From contig CAHIKZ030004549.1 of NCBI GenBank assembly GCA_903632075.3, positions 109,501 through 173,500 on the forward strand: a DNA stretch of 64,000 bases, written 5' to 3'. Under the pieces are notes generated by a model that made no database searches, was not told the origin of the DNA, and was given only the letters and a program-made list of their open reading frames with translations. Origin of the DNA: Acanthosepion pharaonis (taxonomy: Eukaryota; Mollusca; Cephalopoda; Sepiida; Sepiidae). Shown in pieces: positions 1 to 10,069 of this stretch. Both the position numbers and the translations under genes were made by a program. Positions within the stretch are counted from its first letter, which is position 1; each line of letters opens with the position of its first letter.

Positions 1-840
1 GACCAGCAGCAGAATGAAGATTAGTGTCAGTCACAGATGACAAGAGAATAGAGCGACCCAGGGGGACAGAACGTCGTCTTCGGGCCGTGTTCAAAAACAA
101 AATAAGCGCGGTGATCCGATGGGCCTAGCAGTTACAATACACGGAGCTGCAAAATGAGCGGGGAAAAAATATTAACTTGAAGAAATATTTAGTCCTGTAC
201 GTGGTTACTGGTCACTGTAATACTAATATCCTGTCAAACATTATAATACTTACTTTTAAACTTTAGATAAAGTCAATATTTTTTCTTCGTATAGGCGACT
301 TCGACCGTTATCGAAACTAACGAAATACTTACACATGTCGATCAGCTCAACACAAGCAACAAAATCCGACTATTAAACTAAAGCAATTAATAATAGTAAA
401 TTTATTATAATACTAATGTAGAGAAATCATTATAAGGAAAGACTAAAAATATGTGAAGCTGTTTTTGTCTTTAATGTGAATTGATTCTTTTGTATTTTCT
501 TTGACTTGAGAGGACAGTGTTTGAATTTTTATTTTAGGACAGCCAATGGCAATTAAAATAGCACTATAATGTTAATAATATGTACAAGATTATAGCGATT
601 AACTTAGCGTAGCTTAGTTGTGACACATACCTATATAAAAGGCCATACATATGCCAATGTAGTTAAGAAAACGAAACTAAGAGAACCATCCATCCTTTGC
701 GAAATATTACTAATATATATACATAAGAGAGAGAGAAAGACATCATGGATGTAGAGTATAGGTGTATATATTTCCCAGGACCAAGGAAAATAGTGAATTC
801 GTGTATAAATGGGTATACCAATGGAAATGTGGTTCAGAAA
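1..840. other. Gene-free AT-rich stretch
   Basis: I see no supported gene, RNA or mobile element here. The sequence is AT-rich with short homopolymers. A motif around 606-628 (GCGTAGCTTAG then TGTGACAC) recurs in similar form near 2926-2943 and may be a small dispersed repeat. Confidence 0.5.
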
Positions 841-855
841 ACGAACCCATTTTGC

Positions 856-1042
856 ATAAGCACGTGCATATAAGACGCTAGAAGCGAAAATCGCACCGCA
901 GCTCATGACGTCTCACATGACCACGCGAGAGTAAATTCGAGAAGTATTTTCGCTTATAGCGTCTTATATTCGCGTGGTCATGTGTGACGTCATGTACTTC
1001 GGTGCGATTTTCGCTTCTAGCGTCTTATATGCACGTGCTTAT
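856..1042. repeat. 72-bp fold-back inverted repeat
   Basis: Bases 856-927 are almost the exact reverse complement of 971-1042, separated by a 43-bp spacer. The outer ends read ATAAGCACGTGC and GCACGTGCTTAT; the inner ends read CATGACCACGCG and CGCGTGGTCATG. The spacer and 1066-1135 carry further degenerate direct copies of the arm (TTTTCGCTT, GCGTCTTATAT, GTGGTCATGTGTGAC). This could be a fold-back transposon end pair or a small cruciform-forming repeat. No coding capacity is visible. Confidence 0.8.
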
Positions 1043-1220
1043 CGTTGCTAGGAAATCATCCATGTAAACGTGGTCATGTGTGACAACACGAGCTGCGATG
1101 CGATTTTCGCTTCTGCGTCTCGTATACACGAGTTTGTCGTTGCTTTGAAATTTTTCATGCAACAAAAACAGACTATCATTATGGTTTCGTCCGTGTATTG
1201 TTTGATATATTGAAATGTAA

Positions 1221-1428
1221 TTGTCATCTTTGATAATGGCTTATGTAAGCCGAAAGCTTAGATCGGATTTAAACATGTATCAATATGGTGATTTCCTTTC
1301 GTATTTCAATGATAATGTTATTAAGCTTATCAGACAATATGAAAGAAACTTACTTAAAATAAATAGACACAACTTGTCTATATTATTTAATGAAACATGC
1401 ATCAATGAAAACCTGCAGCCTAAATATA

Positions 1429-1430
<2 letters not shown>
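1221..1430 (+). pseudogene. Possible Penelope-like N-terminal fragment
   Basis: An open frame of about 70 codons starts at an ATG and runs into the (AT)n tract at 1432, which adds an artificial Ile-Tyr tail. The segment ending NETCINENLQPKYT, preceded by a charged helix (IKLIRQYERNLLKINRH), resembles the region before the RT domain of Penelope-like and related reverse transcriptases, where a short helix and a 'CL..NL.PK' motif are common. There is no RT motif downstream; the microsatellite marks the break. This is a weak assignment from memory of family patterns, and the alternative is a chance open frame. Confidence 0.25.

Positions 1431-1431
<1 letters not shown>

Positions 1432-1491
<60 letters not shown>
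1432..1491. repeat. (AT)n microsatellite
   Basis: An uninterrupted run of about 30 AT dinucleotides, directly following the open frame above. Confidence 0.95.
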
Positions 1492-1493
<2 letters not shown>

Positions 1494-2177
1494 GCGCGAG
1501 TATTTCTAAAAGGGAATCAATAAGACCGCATCTTGACAAGCATGTTAAATATTGATCTAAAAATTTCGCGGCATAATATTTAAATATTAATCATATACAT
1601 ATGATTATTATTCACCACTGAATTACGTGCAAGGAAGGAGATTATACCGAAAAAATATTTTTATAGCCCCCAAGTTGGTTATCTCTGGACTGGGTTGTAA
1701 TTGCTATGAAGGACAACGAGTTATAGGAACAGCGTCAGGTTTTGTTTGAATGAGAAGATGTCTATATTACCTTCATCAGAACAAGTGCCATATGGGGCAC
1801 CGTATGTACTGCAACTGTAGCAGCAGTAGGTGTATCTATGGCAAGATAACTTGATAGGACCCATCTCTCTTCAGGCTTGTTTTGAATTCAGAATTTTTTT
1901 TTCTAGGCTGGTTGATACACGAGGCTCAAGAGCTTCCCTGGCATTAATACCTCCCTAAACATTGGGGGGGTCATAACTTTTAAAGTTTTTGTGCGAAAGC
2001 GACCACGACCGAAATTTGAAACCGGCATGTCAATCCCACTTTCTGCGACGCACACATGCACACCCGTAGTGAAATGAAGTTTAAAATGCGACATAGTGTT
2101 GGCGATTTGGGGCCAGATTAACGGAAATCTAAATCCTGATCTGGTCCGTATGTCTTTAACTGTAATCCTTCATTTGG
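1492..2177. other. No gene recognised
   Basis: The stretch holds short open frames only. The minus-strand frame at 1903-2094 has no recognisable family pattern and no convincing splice context, so it is not called. Confidence 0.4.
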
Positions 2178-2236
2178 CTATTTAACTGTACTTGATATAC
2201 TATTTCGAATATCTTGACATATACAAGGCCGACGAT
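2178..2236 (-). CDS. Speculative second exon of the signal-peptide gene
   Basis: On the minus strand a good acceptor (pyrimidine-rich tract ending CACCTGCAG, AG at 2238-2237) is followed by a frame that joins in phase with the donor at 2569. It reads 19 codons with a Cys-x-Cys motif (RPCICQD) and stops at TAG 2180-2178. If real, the product would be a very short secreted peptide of about 34 residues. The acceptor and the phase are what I see; that the two exons are joined is inference, and a different downstream exon is equally possible. Confidence 0.15.
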
Positions 2237-2318
2237 CTGCAGGTGAAATGAAAACGATGGTTGATAAGTCGCCAAGCAATTTGTCTCTTTCATACGATCT
2301 TTGATTTTGACATTGAGA

Positions 2319-2450
2319 ATTTTTTACATCTTTTAAGATTTTAGAAGAATGAAATCATTTTTTACATCTTTTAAGATTTTAGAAGAATGAAATCATTTTT
2401 TACATCTTTTAAGATTCTAGAAGAATGAAATCATTTTTTACATCTTTTCA
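2319..2450. repeat. 38-bp tandem repeat, about 3.5 units
   Basis: Units start at 2319, 2357 and 2395, each reading ATTTTTTACATCTTTTAAGA followed by TTTTAGAAGAATGAAATC, nearly identical, with a partial fourth unit from 2433. The array lies inside the putative intron of the signal-peptide gene. Confidence 0.9.
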
Positions 2451-2569
2451 CATCTGATAATCTTGTCGGTTATTAATATTATAATACATCAAATAAAATA
2501 ATAATCAATTAACTTTGCAAATGAAATCTGTTTTTTGGATTTTACAAGAATGAAATTGTTTGCACTTAC

Positions 2570-2615
2570 CGGCGACCACACAGGCCAAAAGAAGAATACA
2601 TGTAACTTTGCCCAT
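2570..2615 (-). CDS. Candidate first coding exon, secreted protein (signal peptide)
   Basis: On the minus strand an ATG at 2615 opens MGKVTCILLLACVVA, a compact signal peptide: a Lys near the N-terminus, a hydrophobic ILLLACVVA core and small residues for cleavage. After one further base (G, 2570) the sequence reads GTAAGTGCA, a consensus 5' splice donor, giving a phase-1 intron directly after the signal peptide, a common arrangement in secreted animal proteins. Upstream, a pyrimidine-rich tract ending TTTTTCAG (AG at 2635-2634) could be the acceptor of a 5'-UTR exon, so the exon would be 2570-2633. The mature protein is unknown and I cannot assign a family. It stands out as the only host-like coding signal in the window. 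Confidence 0.45.
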
Positions 2616-2777
2616 CTTTGGTTGAATCGGAAACTGAAAAATTAAAAAAGTGAAAGAATTTCTTCAGGACTTGATTTTCTAAAAGAATTTTCGATTGAAA
2701 TCAGAAAACAAACTGCTGAAAGAATTCACAGAAAGATAAAAAAAAAAAAAAACACCACTCTCGCCGAAAAGGGTTTT

Positions 2778-2811
<34 letters not shown>
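2778..2811. repeat. (CT)n microsatellite
   Basis: A pyrimidine tract of CT dinucleotides interrupted once by TTCT. Confidence 0.9.
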
Positions 2812-3675
2812 GGGGGTGAATATGAAATAGCGATCGTCCTGATACCCTCCTTCCTCGGCCCAAATTGGTTACACAATCGTTTTTGAAAGTGCGGATCCAC
2901 AAATATTTATAGTGATTTTCCAAGCGTAGCTTAGATGTGGCACAAGGCCACAAATATTTATAGGTGTGCAGGTCCGTACGAAGACAGCCCAGTTCCACTG
3001 TTTTTTGTTTTGTTTTGTTTTTGTTTTGCTGCAGGTGTCATGGTATACTCCTACACCTTTCCCATTTAGTGGAAGTGGGAAGTGCTATCTAGCAGATATT
3101 TGCAGAAATCAAGCAATCTGCATGAAGTAAGAAATAAAAATTCCCCACATGCACAAGAAAATATAATCTTGTATCATATTTAACACCTGATTTGGGACGA
3201 TTTAAGCCATAAATATATGTAGACAGAGGGTCTAAATCCAAAACAATCCATTTCACTAGAATAAGGCCATGTCGTTATGTCTAACAAAAGACTAAGAAAC
3301 GCAAAATGTTTTTTTTTTTTTTTAGAATAATCAACAGTTCTAAATGAATGTGAGTTGCATTTAGCATCTGTGGGTTGGGAAAATAAATAGCACCAGTGTT
3401 CGTGCTGCAAAAATCTCTGAGACGATTTGTCGAAATAAGCAAAGAAGGAATTGACGAGAGAAACATCTACATGCCTTACCTGTTACCCTAGTTCAATAAG
3501 TCGAATCTGAATGAAACATATTTGAAATTGAACACCCGGAGTTTAGTGATCAGGTGACTTTTTTCATCCACCCAGGGTAATTAAAGCACATTGGCAATAA
3601 ATAAACAAATAAACACATAAAATAAAAAGCAAAGACAAAGTGAAACATGCATAGGCTACAAAAATCTCACCCCCA

Positions 3676-3677
<2 letters not shown>

Positions 3678-3731
<54 letters not shown>
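3678..3731. repeat. (AT)n microsatellite
   Basis: About 27 uninterrupted AT dinucleotides. Confidence 0.95.
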
Positions 3732-3733
<2 letters not shown>

Positions 3734-3812
3734 CACGTGTCATTAAAGATAGATTGTTTTTACATTGTTCTTATCATTATCGTCAAAAAAATTTTAAATT
3801 TCCCACATTTCT

Positions 3813-3814
<2 letters not shown>

Positions 3815-3846
<32 letters not shown>
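3815..3846. repeat. (AT)n microsatellite
   Basis: About 16 AT dinucleotides. Confidence 0.9.
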
Positions 3847-3852
<6 letters not shown>

Positions 3853-4294
3853 TTCAAGCCTGTTCCTCAAAGAAATGCCCAAAATTGTACACAAATACAG
3901 CTCACATTTATCTATATAAAATGTATGTGATCTTAGATTGTCAAATCTTTTACAAAAATGCCCAGTGGAAAATGTCATGATGCCATTTCCGACATTAGAT
4001 CTCTGGTTAGGACCCGGAAGTAAATGAGTATACAACAGAAATCCATAGCGATATTACAATAATAATAATAATAGGTATAATGATTGAGTGAGAGTGTTAA
4101 TGTTAATGCGTGTTAATACATACGATGTATATACAGTATGCATACTTAAAAATATTTTGTGTGTACGCACATGTGTAATTGGCATACATGTAACAATTAA
4201 ATATTACAGGGGTGGGGGGAGACAAGAATTTCCGATACACCAAAGTGGGGCATCGCCCAAAATCGGTTGGGATCCATTGGTCTACTAAAAAAAT

Positions 4295-5090
4295 ACCAAC
4301 ATCTTGAATCCAGCAACTGGAAGTTTGTCGGCAATTGACCTAGCCATGTCTGATCCAGCAATTTGCCTCGAGATTAGCTGTGAGTCTTTCCGGCGACACA
4401 CGCAGCAGCGACCATTTTTCGATCATCTTGAGGAACAATGAGCTGATCACCTGACTGTGGAAAATTACGTAAACACAAACTATAACATAGAAACATCAGA
4501 AAATTTCACGGAAACCTTAATAATCATAACAAAAGAATACATCCCCCACCAAACACCAACACCAAGCAAAAGAAACAGACCCGGACCCGATGATAATTAG
4601 ACTACTCAAAGAAACACTTTACAGACTAAATATATTGGCCAATAAAACAATCCCAAACTAGAAAACAAAATGCAGACAAATACAAATTAAACTTCAAAAC
4701 AAAGAACCTGGAAGATTACAATAGACCATTTCGGCCTGAATCTTAATTCCGACCAAATCAGCCTTTTTGGCCGAAATTGGACTGATAGTGATTTTCTAAG
4801 CGGACAGAACTAGAAGACTTCATTAAAAGCTCATGTAATTCAGCCGATTGACTGGACGATGTCTACTTTGGATTCTTAAAACAACTCCCAAAAGAATCAT
4901 TTAAATTGTTACTAAAAGTTATATAATGTAATCTGAACGAAGAGGAAGTTCCAGAAAAAATGGCGACAAACAACTGTCTTACCGATTCCCAAACCAGAAA
5001 AAAATAATTCAGAACCTGGAAATTGTAGACTGATTTCTTTGACAAGCTCTTATGCAAAACCTTGGAGAATAACCGTTTAGTTTGTACCTG
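4295..5090 (+). pseudogene. I/jockey-type LINE ORF2 fragment (endonuclease end and RT start)
   Basis: Read in shifting plus-strand frames, 4300-4375 gives ATGSLSAIDLAMSDPAICLE, the pattern of the C-terminal part of a LINE apurinic endonuclease (normally followed by a SDHFP motif). 4480-4600 gives a linker-like stretch with many stops. 4940-5075 gives KKWRQTTVLPIPKP, then PGNCRLISLTSSYAKP, matching the 'W..A.V.PI.KPGK' and 'NYRPISLTS' motifs that open LINE RT domains. A further shift gives NRLVCTW. Frameshifts and stops show it is dead. It resembles the family of the 48-50 kb copy. Confidence 0.6.
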
Positions 5091-5311
5091 GAATCCATCA
5101 CATTAATGACAGACTTGCAATGTAGCTTTCTTAAAAACATAAGTACAGTTGACTCCTGGTGCTGATTGAAAGGTTTATTGTTGTAGATTTCGGGATGAAA
5201 TCCGGTCTCAAATGAATGACAAACGTAGGAATGAAATATAGCAAATAAATGTATTGACGTAATAATACAATTGATAATACGGTTAGTAGATCCAAAAAGT
5301 AGATCAATATA

Positions 5312-5316
<5 letters not shown>

Positions 5317-5368
<52 letters not shown>
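5317..5368. repeat. (AT)n microsatellite
   Basis: About 26 AT dinucleotides. Confidence 0.95.
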
Positions 5369-5372
<4 letters not shown>

Positions 5373-5669
5373 GGGAAATTCAGTATCGAAGTATGACTTC
5401 CTTCTGTCCTTCTGAGTCTACGTGCTCGCAACTGTTCTCAAAACTCTCACCGATTTTCTTTATAAAAAATCTAATATCTTCCAAAGTAATGCCAAACAAT
5501 ATTAAAAGACTAAAAATGGAACAAGACTTGTTGAAGTAGAAAAAGACGTTGACAGGCTTCTGAAGACTAAACATGCCATGATGTAAAAATCAAGTCGTAC
5601 CCCACCACCACAAAACACTGAACACCTCAAGGAGAGTGATAAGTAGAGATCTGTCACACTGCTCCCTGC

Positions 5670-6152
5670 CGTCCTGGATATGACGATAAACTACATCCAC
5701 GTCCTGGGTAAGACGATAAACTACGTCCAACAGCGAGGCCTCGGATCAGGAGGTTTTGGGGAGCCTGAAACCACGTCTTAATTGCTGGCGTTCCCAGGTT
5801 CACCCTGACCCGGGGTGGTAGCACCTGTTTGGGTCCCAGCTATGGGCAAATAGTTGACACCCAAACTTCTGTAAAAGTAATTTTTAATACCAGGGATACT
5901 TTGTAATAAAAAAAATTATTTTTGAAGGAAAAATTATTATTATCCGCAGTACTTTAAAAAACAAAAAAAAAGTATCAGCAATATAAACAGCGATACATTA
6001 TTTGAAAAAAATATTACCAGCTATAAATTTCTTCAAGGAAAAATATTCCCAGAAATAGATTATTGAAGAAAAACGTATGACCAGCAATAAAAATTTGGCG
6101 GCATTGAATAATCCATTGAGTTTGATATGCCGTAAAACAAAACAAACTAAAC
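5670..6152 (+). repeat. Family R dispersed repeat, full copy
   Basis: A complete plus-strand copy of the unclassified repeat. Two head units (GTCCTGGATATGACGATAAA at 5671, second unit near 5702) precede the AGGCCTC-GGATCAGGAGG body, GTTCCCAGG, the GACCCGGGGTGGTAGCACCTG core, several degenerate ACCAGCAATA-like units, and the CGGCAT...ATGCCG hairpin with a CAAAACAAAC tail. Confidence 0.85.
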
Positions 6153-6229
6153 ACTGTTCCATGAAAGAAATAAAAACTGAATAAAAATAAGCAATAATTG
6201 ACGTAAGAAGAATTAACATTAAAAACGGC

Positions 6230-6650
6230 GAGATCAATTACAAACCAAAACACGTATGTATTAAGATTTGATTTGCCTATAATTTTAAAAGACGTCAAAA
6301 TAGACCATAACATCGAGAATGTCGAACATTATATGTCATACCGCCCTCCTCCGGTGTTATAACTGTCAAAAGTTTGGTCATCACGAGGATGTCTGACATA
6401 GAAAAGCCATGCGCGGCAAATGTGGTCAACGAAACCCAAACCACATGAGAAATGCGTGCAAGGATGTGTAAAAATGCGCTCACAGCAGTGACCGCCGCCC
6501 AGTATACGATAAATGATCGGAGATATGGAGGAAGGAAAAAGAAATTCACCATAAACCACATTAGAAACATTTCCTATCAGGAAGCACCCAAAACCATGGA
6601 GGCTTATATAAAAAACGTGACCTCCTCACAGATTACCCAAAGAAAGAACT
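6230..6650 (+). pseudogene. LINE ORF1 (gag-like) fragment with CCHC knuckle
   Basis: In one plus frame 6340-6400 reads LLRCYNCQKFGHHEDV, the start of a C-x2-C-x4-H-x4-C zinc knuckle (its last Cys is lost to a TGA), followed by a second knuckle-like segment KCGQRNPNHM. The open segment 6452-6652 continues with a basic RKKKF region. This layout is typical of ORF1 of I and jockey LINEs, whose product binds nucleic acid. Frameshifts and stops make it a relic. It lies just after an R copy. Confidence 0.6.
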
Positions 6651-6779
6651 AATCCCGAATTCTGATAAAAAGAAATTGATACAACTAGTTCCAAATGATT
6701 GGCCCGAATTTATACAATAAATCAAGCTGTCTACACTTTAGAAATTCGAATCACCTATTCAACTACAATAATGGATAAA

Positions 6780-7659
6780 TATGTCCGGATTACTCTTTAA
6801 AGAATATTGTATATCCTTCTCGTCACTCCTTCAATTTATTGCTAACAATAAAATTGTTGATTTTGTGAAAAGGTTAAGATGGAAAGTTCACTTCTATCTT
6901 AAACCCTCTGAAACTTAAAATAATAAAAACCTGAATTTTGCAATTTAAAAACTGAAAAGTCTCCACCTTGCTGCTAACTATTGGAACCATTTGAAAAAGA
7001 CATGTTTAACATTGTTAAAAATATGAAATTTAGTAGAAACTTTAACTTTATTCAGGCGACATGATATAAGGATATTATTAAAAATTCAAATGATGTTTTG
7101 GGTTAGAGCAGATAAGTCTAAAAACATATATAAATGTAACCATTCTAATTACTACATGATCCTAACTGACAAAATTACTGATAATTATAAAAAGATAAAT
7201 ATAATAATAGGATCTTTGAGATAGACAATGTAACGGCTGAGCTATCTAATAATTTTAATATTGGTGATAGAATGGGGAAAATCCATACAAAAGATACCTA
7301 GATTTTATTTAAAGACTATAAGCCCAACTTCTCGAATAATACTCAATCTAGATGAATTAATCCCACTAAATCTGAGATATGTATAATCTCAAAAACAAAT
7401 ATAATTAAAAAAATAACTAACTACAAACAGTACCAATCTTTGGATAGATTCATCAGATACCATTAAATGGTTCAATAATAAAAGTGTAAAAAGAAAGCAA
7501 CTTTTATTAAGTTCGATATCATTGACTTTTATTCATCTATTTCCAGAGATCTCTTCATTGATTGCATAAATTTTTCTAAAAACCATGTGATGATGAAATC
7601 AATATCATATTTACTGGCAGGAAATTGATCTTAACACTTAATGATTCGACCTGGATTAA
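6780..7659 (+). pseudogene. RT-element pseudogene, left part (Penelope-like?)
   Basis: Fragments in plus frames follow the order of an RT family with these landmarks: DKSKNIYKCNHSNYYMIL near 7110-7165, FKDYKPNFS and INPTKSEI near 7310-7380, then ATFIKFDIIDFYSSISRDL (7499-7555), which contains the first catalytic Asp context of an RT (F-D-I-x-D-F-Y). The frame continues GRKLILTLNDSTWI to about 7659, where a LINE interrupts it. The same frame resumes at 10194. I assign it to a Penelope-like or related RT family with modest confidence; the exact clade needs a search. Confidence 0.5.
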
Positions 7660-7822
7660 CCCGTTTGCTCACATTTTTGTGTTTGGAGACTTTAACGCCC
7701 ATCACACTCTGTGGCTTAAGAATGCTACTACTGACCATGCAGGCATTCAAACGCTTAATTTTTCAATCTCCCATTCCCTCACACAGATAGTTAACTCGTT
7801 TTGCCTTCAACCGGGAAGGTAA
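7660..7822 (+). CDS. LINE endonuclease fragment
   Basis: The frame reads HIFVFGDFNAHHTLWL, the GDFNAHH.W motif of LINE apurinic/apyrimidinic endonucleases, in which Asp and Asn are metal and phosphate ligands. It continues TDHAGIQTLNF and stops at 7822 after a frameshift; the partner segment continues in the next frame. The N-terminal half of the domain is absent because the element is 5'-truncated, so it cannot nick DNA. The open frame as it stands begins at 7625, but its first dozen codons belong to the disrupted host RT element. Confidence 0.75.
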
Positions 7823-9201
7823 AGCCTCTCTACTCGACCTGTGCTTTACCTCCATCCCCGAATCCTGCAGCGCCTCGCAACTATGCCCTTTTGGTATCGG
7901 TTAACATCTCCTTTAACTCCACCCCCTATAAAGAACCTCCTACCACTAGAACTTCGTTCTATTATCAACGAGCTGACTGGGACGCGTTCCGTGATTTCCT
8001 CCGCGATGTCCCCTGGGATGGAGTCTTTAAGCTCCCCATCCAAGAATGTGCTTCTGAGGTCTCTTCCTGGGTTAAAGCTGGAATCGACGCTTTCATCCCA
8101 TCAAGGAAATATAGGGTTAAGTCGCGCTCCTGCCCCTGGTTCTCGGCTGCTTGCTCAGCCGCCATCGCCCATAGGAACCACTACTTCCACCTATACCGTA
8201 GCGACATGTCTGACTGCAATAGACGTCTCTTTGCCTCCGCTCGTAACGAATGTAAGCGTGTCCTAAATGATGCTAAGTCACTATTTGCGGCTCGAATGAA
8301 GGAACGTATTGCATCTCGCAAATTTGGCTCCAAAGATTATTGGCGTCTCTGCAAGAGTGTATTGAATAATTGCAAACCCTCTATACCTCCTCTATTCAAC
8401 CAGTTCGAAGTCTTGACCTCCTCTACCGACAAGGCTGAATGCTTTGCTCGGAAATTTTCATCCAACTCGACGCTCGACTCTTCCGGTGTACCCATACCCG
8501 ACTTCCCTCTTAGAACTGAGGCCATATTGAGTGGGTTAAACATAACCCCAACTTTGGTACTGGGCGTCATCTCCAATTTAGATCCCAACAAGGCGAGTGG
8601 TGGAGCTGGGATACCAGCCATTGTCTTAAAGAAATGCGCGCCTGAACTGGCGCCCGCCCTTTCGAAACTATACAACTACTGCCTCAAGGAATCTTGTTTT
8701 CCTGACTGCTGGAAGTCCTCTTCGATCGTTCCTGTCTTCAAGAACTCCGGCGACCCCTCTGACCCTTCCAACTACCGTCCTATCAGTCTCCTTCCCCTCT
8801 TCGGCAAAATCTTCGAAGCTCTAATCAATACCGGGGTGGTTAACCACCTCACATCCCATAATCTGCTCTCAGACAAGCAATATGGTTTCCGCTTTGCCAG
8901 ATCTACAGCCGATGTGCTCACAGCCATCACTGAAACAGTCTACCGAACTCTCCAAAATAACGGGGAAGCCCGAGCCGTGGCACTAGATATCTCTAAAGCA
9001 TTTGATAGGGTTTGGCACGCCGGCCTTCTCCGCAAGATCCAGGGTTATGGCATTACGGGTCGATTATATAACGTAATACAATCATTCCTGTCAAACCGTG
9101 AATTGAAGGTCGTTCTCAACGGATTCTCCTCCAGTTCCTATCCCACGAACGCAGGTGTTCCTCAAGGCTCCATCCCAGGCCCCACTCTATTCCTTATCTA
9201 A
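7801..9201 (+). CDS. LINE reverse transcriptase segment
   Basis: This 466-codon open frame holds the endonuclease-RT linker (DWDAFRDFLRDVPWDG; NHYFHLYRSDMSDCNRRLF) and most RT motifs: the KASGGAGIPAIVLKKCAPEL segment (the usual form is SGPDGIP), NYRPISLLPLFGKIFEALIN, the fingers motif DKQYGFRFARSTAD, the catalytic motif A ARAVALDISKAFDRVWH (first Asp) and the primer-grip approach NAGVPQGSIPGPTLFLI. It stops just before the YADD motif. Function in an intact copy is target-primed reverse transcription. The GC content exceeds that of the flanks. The frame start is not meaningful, since the true ORF begins upstream. Confidence 0.85.
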   Translation: MPSTGKVKPLYSTCALPPSPNPAAPRNYALLVSVNISFNSTPYKEPPTTRTSFYYQRADWDAFRDFLRDVPWDGVFKLPIQECASEVSSWVKAGIDAFIPSRKYRVKSRSCPWFSAACSAAIAHRNHYFHLYRSDMSDCNRRLFASARNECKRVLNDAKSLFAARMKERIASRKFGSKDYWRLCKSVLNNCKPSIPPLFNQFEVLTSSTDKAECFARKFSSNSTLDSSGVPIPDFPLRTEAILSGLNITPTLVLGVISNLDPNKASGGAGIPAIVLKKCAPELAPALSKLYNYCLKESCFPDCWKSSSIVPVFKNSGDPSDPSNYRPISLLPLFGKIFEALINTGVVNHLTSHNLLSDKQYGFRFARSTADVLTAITETVYRTLQNNGEARAVALDISKAFDRVWHAGLLRKIQGYGITGRLYNVIQSFLSNRELKVVLNGFSSSSYPTNAGVPQGSIPGPTLFLI

Positions 9202-9319
9202 ATAAATAAATGACCTTCCTGACGCCGTAACTTCTCAAGTCGGCATCTACTCGGATGACACCACAATTTATTCCTGCCTCAAAAACAAATCTAGTCTCGC
9301 TGACAAAACTCACCTTGCC
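9202..9319 (+). pseudogene. Frameshifted RT active-site segment
   Basis: Between the two open segments the RT palm motif can be read in another frame as VGIYSDDTTIYSCL, with YSDD where the family usually has YADD. The two catalytic Asp residues are present. Stop codons TAA at 9199 and 9203 and TGA at 9211 precede it, so the copy cannot make a full RT. Confidence 0.6.
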
Positions 9320-10069
9320 GTGCGTCTCGAAAAGGACCTCCAATCGATTGTGAACTGGGGCATGAATTGGCTGGTCAACTTCAACGCTTCGAAGACAAAA
9401 CTGCTCTCTATTAATCACCACAGAGAGCCTTCCCTTCCCTCCATTAGAATGTCTGACGCTCAACTTCTCGAGAGAACCTCTCTGCGGCTTCTCGGTCTCA
9501 CGTTGACTGCTGACCTGAGATGGAATAAATACATCGAGTCAATTGCCTCGTCCACTGCGAGGAAAGTTGGCTCCCTGAGCCGCGCTAGGAGTGTTTTTCC
9601 CCTGAGTCGATCCTCCAGATATACAAATCCACAATTCGCCCTTGCATGGAGTATTGCTGCCATATATGGTCTGGCGCCCCTTCTGTTTGCCTCGGGGTTC
9701 TTGATAGGCTCCAGAAGGGGATATGCAATATGGTTGGCCCTGCCCTGGCGTCTCGTCTACAGTCACTTTCTCACAGACGCACCGTCGCCTCCCCTCTGTC
9801 TGTTCTACAAATACTTTCATGGAAATTGCTCTGAGGAGCTGCATTCGCTGGTTCCCAAACTTCATGAGTTCAAGCGCCCTACGAGGCTGGCATCCCGCTC
9901 TCACCCCTTCACTGTCGAAACTCCTAAATGTAGCCGTCTCTTCTACTCTAATAGCTTCATGTCTCGCACCTCTCGCCTGTGGAACTCTCTTCCCTTCTCC
10001 TGTTTCCCTGTGAGTTATAATCTCCAGCTATTCAAGTGTAATGTCAATCGACATCTCCATTTGCCTTAA
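9320..10069 (+). CDS. LINE ORF2 C-terminal region
   Basis: A 249-codon open segment starts in the RT thumb (DLQSIVNWGMNWLVNFNASK; KLLSINHHR) and runs through the connection region (RLLGLTLTADLRWNKYI) to the 3' end typical of this family (YKYFHGNCSEELHSLVP; RTSRLWNSLP). Two compensating frameshifts near 9640 and 9790 leave a middle stretch that makes sense only in another frame, where 9646-9834 reads RLQKGICNMVGPALASRLQS. The 19.56-19.80 kb fragment is the homologous piece of a second copy. Confidence 0.7.
   Translation: MRLEKDLQSIVNWGMNWLVNFNASKTKLLSINHHREPSLPSIRMSDAQLLERTSLRLLGLTLTADLRWNKYIESIASSTARKVGSLSRARSVFPLSRSSRYTNPQFALAWSIAAIYGLAPLLFASGFLIGSRRGYAIWLALPWRLVYSHFLTDAPSPPLCLFYKYFHGNCSEELHSLVPKLHEFKRPTRLASRSHPFTVETPKCSRLFYSNSFMSRTSRLWNSLPFSCFPVSYNLQLFKCNVNRHLHLP

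Larger units (their letters stand above)
2816..4290. other. No gene; simple repeats
   Basis: The region contains a direct repeat of about 17 bp (CCACAAATATTTATAG at 2897-2912 and 2948-2963), two (AT)n tracts at 3678-3731 and 3815-3846, and an AAT repeat near 4058-4072. Open frames here are short or consist of AT-repeat Ile-Tyr runs. No supported gene. Confidence 0.5.

Noticed and set aside
1221..1523. 100-codon plus frame with a long Ile-Tyr tail
   Set aside because: The Ile-Tyr part is just (AT)n translated; only the first 70 codons were kept, as a weak PLE-like candidate.
2319..2450. CRISPR-like array
   Set aside because: The units are contiguous tandem repeats without unique spacers, and the genome is eukaryotic.
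5009..5431. 140-codon minus frame
   Set aside because: Mostly translated (AT)n microsatellite plus the antisense of a LINE relic.
8337..8675. 112-codon minus frame
   Set aside because: Antisense shadow of the LINE RT at 7801-9201, which has clear RT motifs.
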